Assembly (NCBI GenBank): GCA_005880805.1
Contig: VBFZ01000015.1
Location: 5,474 to 17,989, forward strand
DNA: 12,516 bases
Source of the DNA: Chloroflexota bacterium
GTDB lineage: Bacteria; Chloroflexota; Limnocylindria; Limnocylindrales; CSP1-4
Direction: 5' to 3'
The notes beneath the pieces were generated by a model. That model had not been told where the DNA came from, made no database searches, and saw only the letters and a list, made by a program, of their open reading frames with translations. Shown piece after piece: positions 1 through 6,576 of the stretch (positions within the stretch are counted from its first letter, which is position 1; each line of letters starts with the position of its first letter). Both the position numbers and the translations under genes were made by a program.

Positions 1-256
1 TCTCGGTCCGGCGCGAGAGCGAGGTCGCCCGCCAGGCGGGGAACGCCGCCTTCGCCGCGGCCACCGCCGCATCGACTTCCTCGCTGGTTGCGAAGTCGAC
101 CTCGCGGGTGAGGGTGCCCGTCGCCGGGTTGTAGACGGGTCCGCTGCGGCCGGACGTCCCGGCGACCCGACGGCCGCCGATCCAGTGGCTGACCCGCTCC
201 GCGGGGGTCGTGGCTTCTCGATCGCGCGTTGTGCGCGGCTCGGCGATCTGTGTCAT
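1..256 (-). CDS. mmsA: Methylmalonate-semialdehyde dehydrogenase (CoA-acylating), N-terminal part
   Basis: The first 85 codons of an aldehyde dehydrogenase; the rest lies beyond the left edge. The recognisable part is the MmsA/IolA N-terminus: HWIGGRRVAGTSGR (about residues 24-37), then VYNPATG (41-47), then EEVDAAVAAAKAAFPAWR (59-76). Members of this family oxidise malonate- or methylmalonate-semialdehyde to acetyl-CoA or propionyl-CoA with NAD and CoA in the cytoplasm; as IolA the enzyme completes inositol breakdown. The catalytic Cys and Glu are outside the window. The ATG at 254-256 is supported by AAAGGA at 265-270, 8 nt upstream, and by its ATGA overlap with the stop codon of the lacI-type gene, which suggests translational coupling. 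It is the last visible gene of the inositol-type operon. A related aldehyde dehydrogenase is possible, but the N-terminal motif is typical of MmsA. Confidence 0.85.
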   Translation of the reverse strand, partial: MTQIAEPRTTRDREATTPAERVSHWIGGRRVAGTSGRSGPVYNPATGTLTREVDFATSEEVDAAVAAAKAAFPAWRATSLSRRTE

Positions 257-1356
257 GGCCGAAGTCCTTTCGTGTTCGGACTAAGGATGCCCCGGGGTGC
301 TGGGCCTGTCGATTCGCGCTCGAGGAGGGTGACCGGAAGCCGCAGGACCTTCTCCTTGGCGCCCGATCCCGGGCCGACGGCCGTCGAACCCGCACTGCCG
401 GCGCCCTCATCGAGCCTGCGCGGCCCCGCCTTGATGATCCCGACCAGCCGCTCGACGGCCCAGCGGGCCATTGCCTGCTTCTGCTGGACGACCGTCGTCA
501 GCGGCGGATCGACGTACGCACTCAGGTCGAGGTTGTCGAAGCCGATGACGCTGACGTCAGCGGGGACGCGCCGCCCGCTGGCGCGCAGCGCGCGGAGCGC
601 GCCGATCGCGGTCAGGTCGTTGTAGCAGACCACGCCCGTGACGCCCGGCGCCGAATCGAGCAGCTCGAACATCGCCCGCTCGCCGCCCGCCACATGGCCG
701 TCGCCCTCCGCGATGGCCAGGCAGTCGCCACCCAGACCCGCAGCCTTCAGGGCATCCCGGACCCCGGCGAGACGAGGCCCCGCGGCCGCGTGCGCAGCCG
801 GCGCCGCCAGGTGCCCGAGCTCCCGGTGGCCCAGCCGGATCAGCAGTTCGCCGGCCAGCCGGCCCCCATCGCGGTTGTCGGACAGGATCGTCGGCACGCC
901 CGGAACCGGCGTCTCCGTGTTCACCATGACGACCGGGATCGGCGCGTGCGCAAGCCACCGCGCGTGCCGCTTCCCGACCCCACCGGTCGCGATCACGATG
1001 CCGTCCACGCGCCGCTCGGCGAGCAGCTCCAGGTACGCCGCCTCGCGTTCGGGGTCCTCCGCACCGTTGCACAGCAGGAGCGCGTAGTCGAGCTCACGGG
1101 CGACGTCCTCGATCGCGCGGACCATCTCGGCGAAGTACGGGTTCTCGACGTCCGAGATGATCACGCCCATCGTCTGGGTGCGCTGCAGCTTCAGCGACCG
1201 CGCGACACCCGATGGCCGATACCCGAGCTCCCGAACCGCGCTGAGCACCCGCTCCCGCGTTGCCGCCCGCGCCTTGACCGACCCCGACAGGACGCGGCTG
1301 ACCGTCGCCGTCGAGACCCCCGCTCGATCGGCAACGTCGCCGATGGTCACGGACAT
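253..1356 (-). CDS. LacI-family transcriptional repressor, probable regulator of the inositol operon
   Basis: A 367-residue LacI/GalR-type regulator. The N-terminal helix-turn-helix is TIGDVADRAGVSTATVSRVL (4-23), followed by the hinge region with YRPSGVARSL (47-56). The periplasmic-binding-protein-like effector domain runs from about residue 60, with GVIISDVENPYF (64-75), the VDGIV strand (118-122), GVVCYNDLTAIGAL (241-254) and VSVIGFDN (268-275). The protein is somewhat longer than the usual 330-345 residues because of a Gly/Ala/Ser-rich insert (about 313-334) before the final strand LRLPVTLLERESTG. The gene begins 15 nt after the ABC ATPase stop and ends in an ATGA overlap with mmsA. Lying inside a cyclitol catabolic and transport operon whose promoter carries a perfect LacI-type operator (8595-8614), it is most simply an autoregulating repressor relieved by inositol or an intermediate. 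The effector is inferred, not visible. Confidence 0.93.
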   Translation of the reverse strand: MSVTIGDVADRAGVSTATVSRVLSGSVKARAATRERVLSAVRELGYRPSGVARSLKLQRTQTMGVIISDVENPYFAEMVRAIEDVARELDYALLLCNGAEDPEREAAYLELLAERRVDGIVIATGGVGKRHARWLAHAPIPVVMVNTETPVPGVPTILSDNRDGGRLAGELLIRLGHRELGHLAAPAAHAAAGPRLAGVRDALKAAGLGGDCLAIAEGDGHVAGGERAMFELLDSAPGVTGVVCYNDLTAIGALRALRASGRRVPADVSVIGFDNLDLSAYVDPPLTTVVQQKQAMARWAVERLVGIIKAGPRRLDEGAGSAGSTAVGPGSGAKEKVLRLPVTLLERESTGPAPRGILSPNTKGLRP

Positions 1357-1371
1357 CGGGGCGGCCGGCGA

Positions 1372-2385
1372 TCAGGGGCCGGGCGGCGGGAGCTCGCCGG
1401 CTTCGACTTCGGTCACCGGAGCGTCCGGCGACGTCGGGACGGCCTCGGCTGAAACCGCGACCTCCTCGATCGTTCGGGCGTCGGCGTGCATCAGCTTGTC
1501 CAGCTCGGCTGCCAGCTCGGCCAGCTCCTCGCCGCCGCCCATCAGTCGCAGCAGCTCGTCCTGGCCCACCTGGCCGCGGACGAACTCGCCAGCGAGGCGC
1601 CCGTGCGACAGGATCGTGAACCGGTCGCCGACCGGCAGTGCGTGCTGGACGTTGTGCGTGATGAAGATCACGCCCAGGCCCTTGGCGCGTGCCCGAATGA
1701 CGTGACGAAGGACGATCGCGGCCTCCTTGACGCCCAGCGCCGACGTCGGCTCATCGAGGATCAGGACCCGCGCCCCGAAGTATTCCGCCCGGGCGATGGC
1801 CAGCGTCTGGCGCTCGCCGCCCGACAGCGTTCCGACGAGCTGCCCCGGATCGCGGACCTGGATCCCGATCTCGAGCATCTGGTCGGTCGCGATTTTGCCG
1901 GCGCGGGCCACGTCGAACTGCTTGAACGGCCCGAACCCCGTCGTGGGCTCCGAGCCGACGAAGAAGTTGCGGCTGATCGACATGAGCGGCAGCACGGCCA
2001 GGTCCTGGTAAACGGTCGCGATGCCTCGATCCAGGGCGTCGCGCGGCGAGCCGAGGACGACCGACTGGCCGTCCATGAGGAGCGAGCCGGAGTCGGGCGG
2101 GTGTACCCCCGACAGCGTCTTGATGAGGGTCGACTTCCCGGCGCCGTTGTCGCCGAGGAGGCAGTTCACCTCGCCCGGACGGACCGACAGCGAGACGTGC
2201 TCGAGCGCGATCACGCGCCCGAAGTACTTGGAGATGTCACGGGCCTCGAGGACCGGCGTCGCGGTTGACTCCGGGCCGCCTCCCTGCGTGCCGTAGGCGG
2301 AGATTCGCTCGGCGGTCTCGGCCGGCATCGTGAAGGGCGCCGTGTCGTGAGGGAAGGGCGGTTGGCGGTCGTTCGGACTGGTCAT
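1372..2385 (-). CDS. Sugar (CUT2-type) ABC importer, single-domain ATP-binding protein
   Basis: A 337-residue cytoplasmic ATPase that powers the adjacent permease. Visible motifs: Walker A GDNGAGKST (78-86), Q-loop Gln127 in VYQDL, signature LSGGERQ (187-193), Walker B VLILDEP (207-213) and H-loop FITHN with His244. Most CUT2 ATPases (RbsA, MglA, XylG) are about 500 residues with two nucleotide-binding domains; this one has a single domain, as in the FrcA type, so it should work as a homodimer. It has a 45-residue unstructured-looking N-terminal extension and a C-terminal tail (about 286-337) rich in Glu, Ala and Pro. The ATG at 2383-2385 shares one base with the permease stop (TGATG), which decides the start: the frame stays open upstream but overlaps the permease in a different frame. 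Substrate is inferred from context to be myo-inositol or a related polyol or sugar. Confidence 0.93.
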   Translation of the reverse strand: MTSPNDRQPPFPHDTAPFTMPAETAERISAYGTQGGGPESTATPVLEARDISKYFGRVIALEHVSLSVRPGEVNCLLGDNGAGKSTLIKTLSGVHPPDSGSLLMDGQSVVLGSPRDALDRGIATVYQDLAVLPLMSISRNFFVGSEPTTGFGPFKQFDVARAGKIATDQMLEIGIQVRDPGQLVGTLSGGERQTLAIARAEYFGARVLILDEPTSALGVKEAAIVLRHVIRARAKGLGVIFITHNVQHALPVGDRFTILSHGRLAGEFVRGQVGQDELLRLMGGGEELAELAAELDKLMHADARTIEEVAVSAEAVPTSPDAPVTEVEAGELPPPGP

Positions 2386-3446
2386 CAACGCGCTCCCGAG
2401 GCTCGACGAAGGAGGTAGGTGTTCACGAGCACGGCGAGCAGCAGGATCGTGCCCAGTACGACCTGGTACCAGTCGGAGTTGATGCCGACGAAGTTGATGC
2501 CGAGCTGGGTCGTGCCGAGGATGAACGCGCCGAACGCGGAGCCCAGCGCGGACCCGTAGCCGCCGGTCAGCAGCGTCCCGCCGACGACCGCCGTGATGAT
2601 CGCCTCGAACTCTTTGTTCGTTCCGCGCAGGACGTCGGCCGAGCCGAAGCTCAGCACCTGGATGACGGCCAGCAGGCACGCGGAGCCCGCGGTCGTCATG
2701 AAGAGGATGATCCGCACCCGGTTCACCGGGACGCCGACGTAGCGCGCCGCCTGCTCGGAGCCGCCAACGGAGAAGATCCAGTTCCCGAACCGCGTTCGCG
2801 TGAGCACCCACGTGGCGACGACGACTGCCGCCACCCACCACAGCAGGATGATCTTGAAGTCGCCGCCGGCGATCGTGACCTTGGCCGTGAAGAGCTGGAC
2901 GATCGGGTCACCGGCGGTCTTGTCCGTGATGCCACTGACGATCGTCTGGCTGGTGATCGCGCGCGTGAAGCCGATCCCCGCGCCGCGCAGGATCAGCAGC
3001 ATGCCCAGCGTGACCAGGAAGGACGGCAGGCCGGTCTTGATCCGCAGCCAGCCATTGAACGCGCCGACGGCGAGGGCGAACGCGAACGTCAGGATGATCG
3101 CGATAGTGGGCGGTACGCCCCATTGCACGATGAGCAGGCCGAGAAGCAGGCCGGCCGCACCGATCATCGAGCCGACCGACAGGTCGAACTCCCCGGCGAT
3201 CATCAGCAGCGAGACCGCCGCCCCGAGGATGCCAACCTGGGCAGTCACTTCCAGGTAGCTGGCCGCACCCTGGATCGACAGGAACCCCTTGCCGATGTCC
3301 CCCCGCAGGGCGGAGAGCACGCCAAAGATCAGGAAGACGATCACGGCGCCGGCGATCGCACCCGACTCCGGACGCGAGAAGAACAGTCGGAGCGGGCTCA
3401 CGCGGCGGAGCCGCTCGCCCTCTGCCGTCGTGGTGGCCGCCGTCAT
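2385..3446 (-). CDS. Sugar (CUT2-type) ABC importer permease, RbsC/FrcC-like
   Basis: A 353-residue inner-membrane permease of the branched-chain-type permease family (BPD_transp_2) used by CUT2 sugar importers. A short cytoplasmic N-terminus (1-30) is followed by about eight to ten hydrophobic segments, for example 31-46, 71-85, 93-107, 113-130, 197-213, 246-268 and 328-345. Family landmarks are AGEFDLSVGS (84-93), the NG...GLPSFLVTLG stretch (131-148), and GGSEQAARYVGVPVNRVRI (228-246), the cytoplasmic loop that contacts the ATPase. The ATG is supported by GGAGG at 3454-3458, 7 nt upstream. The gene follows the solute-binding protein after a strong hairpin (3477-3506) and overlaps the ATPase start by one base. 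Specificity cannot be read from sequence; an inositol role comes from the neighbours. Confidence 0.93.
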   Translation of the reverse strand: MTAATTTAEGERLRRVSPLRLFFSRPESGAIAGAVIVFLIFGVLSALRGDIGKGFLSIQGAASYLEVTAQVGILGAAVSLLMIAGEFDLSVGSMIGAAGLLLGLLIVQWGVPPTIAIILTFAFALAVGAFNGWLRIKTGLPSFLVTLGMLLILRGAGIGFTRAITSQTIVSGITDKTAGDPIVQLFTAKVTIAGGDFKIILLWWVAAVVVATWVLTRTRFGNWIFSVGGSEQAARYVGVPVNRVRIILFMTTAGSACLLAVIQVLSFGSADVLRGTNKEFEAIITAVVGGTLLTGGYGSALGSAFGAFILGTTQLGINFVGINSDWYQVVLGTILLLAVLVNTYLLRRASGAR

Positions 3447-3476
3447 GACTTCGCCTCCGTCAAGCGAATGGACTGA

Positions 3477-3506
3477 GCGCGGGGCCGGCGAGTGCCGGCC
3501 CCGCGC
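3477..3506 (-). promoter_or_regulatory. Intercistronic hairpin between binding-protein and permease genes
   Basis: A perfect 13-bp GC-only inverted repeat, GCGCGGGGCCGGC, with a 4-nt loop (3490-3493), starts 8 nt after the stop codon of the solute-binding protein. No U-run follows, and the permease follows within about 30 nt. Hairpins in this position in other ABC importer operons stabilise the upstream message or partly terminate transcription, giving more binding protein than permease. That role is inferred here. Confidence 0.65.
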
Positions 3507-3514
3507 GACATCGC

Positions 3515-4498
3515 CTAGCGCGTGGTCCCCGTGTTCGAGAGGACCTTGTCGACGTTGGTCTTGTCCACGATGCCGGGGCCGGTCAGGACCGGCTGGCCGC
3601 CACCGGGAACGAGCCCGTACAGGTTGTTGAGGGTCAGGAACACGATCGGCAGGTAGCCCTGCAGATACTGCTGCTGGTCAATCGCGAACAGCATGTCGCC
3701 CGCCTTGATCGCGTTCAGCACATCTTTCGAGAGGTCGAATGTCGCGAGCTTGATGTTGCCCAGGACACCGAGCTGCTTGAGCGCGGCGAGGGTCGGAGCC
3801 GACCCAGTCGGGCCGAGAGCGAGGATGCCGTTGACGCCCGTGGCGCCCTGGACCGCTGCCGCGATCGACTGCTGAGCGCCGGTCGGGTCCTTGAGGTCGA
3901 CCTGGACGACCTTGACAGTGCCGCCGAGGCCGTCGGTGAAGCCTTTGCAACGCGCATCGAGGCCGGCGTTGCCGACTTCCTGGTTGATGCACAGGGCGTT
4001 CGTGACGCCGGCCGTCTTCATGAGCTCACCGGCCTTCTTGCCGGCGATCGTCTCGTCCTGCCCAACATGGGTGAGGACGCCGAGGCTGGCGAATACGTCC
4101 GAGCCGGAGTTGGCGGAGATGACCGGGATCCCGGCCGCCACCGCCTTCTGGATGCTCGGGCCGAGCGCCTTCGCGTCGGGGATCGAGACCACGAGGCCCT
4201 GCGGCTTCTTGGCCACGGCCGCGTCGATCAGCTGCGCCATCTTGGTCATGTCGAACGTGTCAGGCGCGGCGTATTCGACCTTGACGCCCATGTCCTTGCC
4301 GGCCTGGTCGACGCCGTTCTTGAAGATCGACCAGAAGGGGTCGGACGCCTGCCCGTGGGTCACGACCTCGATCAGGATGTTGCTGCGGTTTGCTCCACCA
4401 CCGCCGCTGGCAGCGGGAGACGGCGATGCCGCCGTCGTGCAGGCGGTGGCGATCAGCGCTACCGCCGCGAACAGGGCAAACGCCCTCGGGATCCTCAT
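3515..4498 (-). CDS. Sugar ABC importer solute-binding lipoprotein (periplasmic-binding-protein type 1)
   Basis: A 327-residue lipoprotein. The signal peptide MRIPRAFALFAAVALIATAC ends in a lipobox-like ATAC with Cys20 as the probable lipidated residue. A Ser/Pro/Gly-rich linker (21-37) follows, then a RbsB-type two-lobed binding domain (Peripla_BP_4) from ILIEVVTHGQASDPFW (41-56), with GLVVSIPDA (101-109), AAGIPVISANSG (121-132) and GILALGPTG (224-232), ending in TGPGIVDKTNV. Cys170 and Cys184 may pair as a disulfide. The ATG is well supported by GAGGAGGAA immediately upstream (4501-4509). It is the first of the three transporter genes, 162 nt after the dehydrogenase. Context points to a cyclitol or related ligand. 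Anchoring would need a working Lgt, which is relevant because the Lgt-like protein in this window looks altered. Confidence 0.93.
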   Translation of the reverse strand: MRIPRAFALFAAVALIATACTTAASPSPAASGGGGANRSNILIEVVTHGQASDPFWSIFKNGVDQAGKDMGVKVEYAAPDTFDMTKMAQLIDAAVAKKPQGLVVSIPDAKALGPSIQKAVAAGIPVISANSGSDVFASLGVLTHVGQDETIAGKKAGELMKTAGVTNALCINQEVGNAGLDARCKGFTDGLGGTVKVVQVDLKDPTGAQQSIAAAVQGATGVNGILALGPTGSAPTLAALKQLGVLGNIKLATFDLSKDVLNAIKAGDMLFAIDQQQYLQGYLPIVFLTLNNLYGLVPGGGQPVLTGPGIVDKTNVDKVLSNTGTTR

Positions 4499-4516
4499 GC
4501 TTCCTCCTCAAGTGAC

Positions 4517-4533
4517 CGTACCCGGCAGGTACG
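4517..4533 (-). promoter_or_regulatory. Small hairpin upstream of the binding-protein ribosome-binding site
   Basis: Inverted repeat CGTACC-(5 nt)-GGTACG lies 18 nt upstream of the solute-binding-protein start, just before its GAGGAGGAA motif. It could be a leader hairpin tuning translation or a small operator. Nothing in the sequence separates the two. It does not match the LacI consensus found at 8595-8614. Confidence 0.35.
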
Positions 4534-4636
4534 AGCCGTTGGACGACATCCCACCGTGGGGCCGCGCGGCCTGGTCAGTGCGTCAATGGGCGGGATCCAC
4601 CTCCTTCCAGGCCCTCTGCCATGCAGCGGGCCGGCA

Positions 4637-4656
4637 CGCGCCGCGGCCACGGCGCG
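4637..4656 (-). promoter_or_regulatory. Hairpin just after the dehydrogenase stop codon
   Basis: A 7-bp stem CGCGCCG/CGGCGCG with a 6-nt loop begins 4 nt after the TGA of the IolG-like gene. With the 162-nt gap before the transporter genes it divides the operon into an enzyme half and a transport half. There is no U-run, so mRNA end protection or partial termination is more likely than full termination. I see no convincing promoter in the gap. Confidence 0.4.
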
Positions 4657-4660
4657 CTTG

Positions 4661-5656
4661 TCATGCGATCTCCTCCACCCGCACGGGGCGATGTTCCTTG
4701 CGAGATCGTGTCGCCGCAAGAGCCGTTCGGAGGGCCTCGACGCCGTCGCGGCCCGTGCACGGGCTCTCTACCTCGCCGCGGGCAACGCGGGCAAACTCCG
4801 CGAGCTCCGCGCGGTAAGCATCCTCGAAACGCACCAGAAAGTTCTGCCAGGCAGGACCGGCCGGCGGTGGGACGCCCGGCTCGACGGAGCGCATCGGGGT
4901 CTTCGGCCCGAGTCCGACGCTGACGCTGTCCCGCGAGCCGAACAGCTCGGTGCGTATGTCGTAGCCGAGCGGATCGTGACGAGCCCAACTGGCAACGACC
5001 AGCGTGCCGCCCTTCATGTGCATGGCTGCCACCGCCGTGTCGACGTCGTTGTAGCGATCGAAGATCGGGAAACCGCGCACGTCCCCGTCGGCGTAGACCT
5101 CTTCGACCTCGTCGGCGAGGAGCCAGCGGATCACGTCGAAGTCGTGGATGCCGAAGTCCACGAAGATCCCGCCCGAGGCCGGAATGTAGGCCTCATGGGG
5201 CGGAGCCGGGTCATGGCCGGCCAGCCGCGCGGCGTAGACCGTTCCGAGCTCACCGGTCTCGACGAGCCGCCGCGCCTCGCGGTAGGCCGGGTCGAACCGC
5301 CGCTGGAAGCCGATCTGGAGCGGGATGCCCTTCTGCTGGGCATGGTCGACCACCCGCTGCGACTCCCCCAGGTCGAGGGCAATCGGCTTCTCGCAGAAGA
5401 CCGGCACTCCCCGGTCTGCTCCCGCACGGATCAGCTCGGCGTGGGCGTCGGTCGCCGCGGCGATCACGATCGCCTCCGCCCGATCGATGGCCGTCTTGAC
5501 GCTGTCGCAGGCCGTGGCTCCGACCGCCCGCGCGGCCTCGACCGCTCGTTCGCGTTCGACATCTGCTACGAGCAGCTCCGATACGCCTTCCGTCTCGGAG
5601 AGGAGCCGCGCGTGGAGCTTGCCGATCCGCCCCGCGCCGAGCAGGGCGAACCTCAT
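4661..5656 (-). CDS. iolG: Inositol 2-dehydrogenase-like oxidoreductase (Gfo/Idh/MocA family)
   Basis: A 331-residue NAD(P)-dependent oxidoreductase. The N-terminal Rossmann fold shows GAGRIGKLHARLL (7-19), and the family signature CEKPIAL (88-94) contains the Lys (Lys90) that contacts nicotinamide and substrate. The second domain carries SGGIFVDFGIHDFDVIRW (161-178); Asp167 and His171 match the catalytic Asp/His pair of Bacillus subtilis IolG by eye alignment. The expected reaction is oxidation of myo-inositol to scyllo-inosose, the first pathway step, in the cytoplasm. The start is fixed by an ATGA overlap with the IolE-like stop (5653-5656); an open frame continues upstream but would run through iolE. 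Length fits the family (330-340). A dehydrogenase for another cyclitol (scyllo- or chiro-inositol, or a sugar) remains possible. Confidence 0.85.
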   Translation of the reverse strand: MRFALLGAGRIGKLHARLLSETEGVSELLVADVERERAVEAARAVGATACDSVKTAIDRAEAIVIAAATDAHAELIRAGADRGVPVFCEKPIALDLGESQRVVDHAQQKGIPLQIGFQRRFDPAYREARRLVETGELGTVYAARLAGHDPAPPHEAYIPASGGIFVDFGIHDFDVIRWLLADEVEEVYADGDVRGFPIFDRYNDVDTAVAAMHMKGGTLVVASWARHDPLGYDIRTELFGSRDSVSVGLGPKTPMRSVEPGVPPPAGPAWQNFLVRFEDAYRAELAEFARVARGEVESPCTGRDGVEALRTALAATRSRKEHRPVRVEEIA

Positions 5657-6576
5657 GCGGCGGCCTCCGCTTCCGATTGCATCCGGAGGGCGAAATCGAG
5701 CACCCGCCGGCTGACCGCCGCGCTCTCGGAGGGCGGATTCCAGGTCGTGTCCTGCTCGACCATGAGCCAGCCCTCGTAATCGCGATCTGCCAGCTCGTCG
5801 AGCAGGGCGGCGACGGGGAGGACGCCGCCGCCAAGCTCCGTGAAGATGCGTGCGCGCAGGGCTTCGAGAAAGTCGGGCAGTCGGCCCGACCGGATTGCCT
5901 CGAGCGGTTCCGCCGCGACGTCCTTCAGGTGGACGTGTACGACGCGTCGCCCGAGGCGGCGCAGCGTGGCCAGGGGATCCCCTCCGCCGACGATCGTGTG
6001 GCCGGTGTCGAGGCAAAAGCCGACGAGCGCCGGGTCCGTCAGCTCGGCCAGGCGAGCCAATTCGGCGGGTGTCTCCACGAACGTCCCCGCATGGCTGTGG
6101 AAGGCGAGGGGGTGCCCGAGCGCGACTGCGTCATTCCCGAGCGTCTCGAGGGTCGCCGCCAGCTTCTTCCAGCCCGACGCGGTGAGCGTTGGAGTACCGG
6201 GGGAGTCGGCCCGGCCGGCTCGCTCGAGCCGGCCGGGCGAGAAGCGCAGCGCGACCACGAGGACCTCGCCACCCCCATCGTGCAGGTCGTTCAGCCGGCG
6301 ACGACCGATCTCGAGCGCCTCCGCCTCGGGCCCGTCGACGCTGCACGGAAGCGCCGCGTACACCTCGGCCAGCCGCAGGCCTCGCTTCGCGAGTGCTGCC
6401 TTGAGGGCCCGTCCCGATGGAAAGCCGATTCCGTCCTGGAGGCCGTCGAACCCGAGACGTGCGACCTCGTCCATGACGGTCGAGGCCTCGACGCGCGGGG
6501 CGAGGTCAGTGATGTCGGCGTTGTTCCAGATGATCGGCACGATCCCGATCGAAACGCCAGCCAGCGGCTGGGTCAC
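5653..6576 (-). CDS. iolE: Inosose dehydratase-like TIM-barrel enzyme (IolE family)
   Basis: A 307-residue protein of the xylose-isomerase-like TIM-barrel superfamily. The opening GIVPIIWNN (11-19) resembles the GIAPIGWRND start of IolE. Later landmarks also match IolE in order: FHSHAGTFVETPAEL (159-173), then LVGFCLDTGHTIVGGGD (184-200), then VVHVHLKD (212-219), and MVEQD (272-276). Asp190, His193, His216 and Glu274 are candidate metal or active-site residues. IolE removes water from scyllo-inosose to give 3D-(3,5/4)-trihydroxycyclohexane-1,2-dione. The start is GTG, supported by GAGGAGGAG at 6585-6593 with 8-nt spacing and by the GTGA overlap with the preceding stop. A sugar epimerase or isomerase of the same fold is the main alternative, but flanking genes favour IolE. 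Confidence 0.8.
   Translation of the reverse strand: MTQPLAGVSIGIVPIIWNNADITDLAPRVEASTVMDEVARLGFDGLQDGIGFPSGRALKAALAKRGLRLAEVYAALPCSVDGPEAEALEIGRRRLNDLHDGGGEVLVVALRFSPGRLERAGRADSPGTPTLTASGWKKLAATLETLGNDAVALGHPLAFHSHAGTFVETPAELARLAELTDPALVGFCLDTGHTIVGGGDPLATLRRLGRRVVHVHLKDVAAEPLEAIRSGRLPDFLEALRARIFTELGGGVLPVAALLDELADRDYEGWLMVEQDTTWNPPSESAAVSRRVLDFALRMQSEAEAAA

Noticed and set aside
229..1452. Long plus-strand open frame opposite the LacI-type gene
   Set aside because: Arg/Asp/His-rich shadow of the minus-strand repressor in high-GC DNA; no family motif and no ribosome-binding site.
4593..4606. Near-perfect anti-SD complement AAGGAGGTGGATCC (minus strand) with no gene after it
   Set aside because: No start codon at a sensible distance opens more than a few codons; probably chance, though it could be a remnant of a lost gene start.
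4067..5779. 570-codon plus-strand open frame opposite the dehydrogenase and binding-protein genes
   Set aside because: Antisense to two clearly recognisable genes; composition is that of a GC-rich mirror frame.
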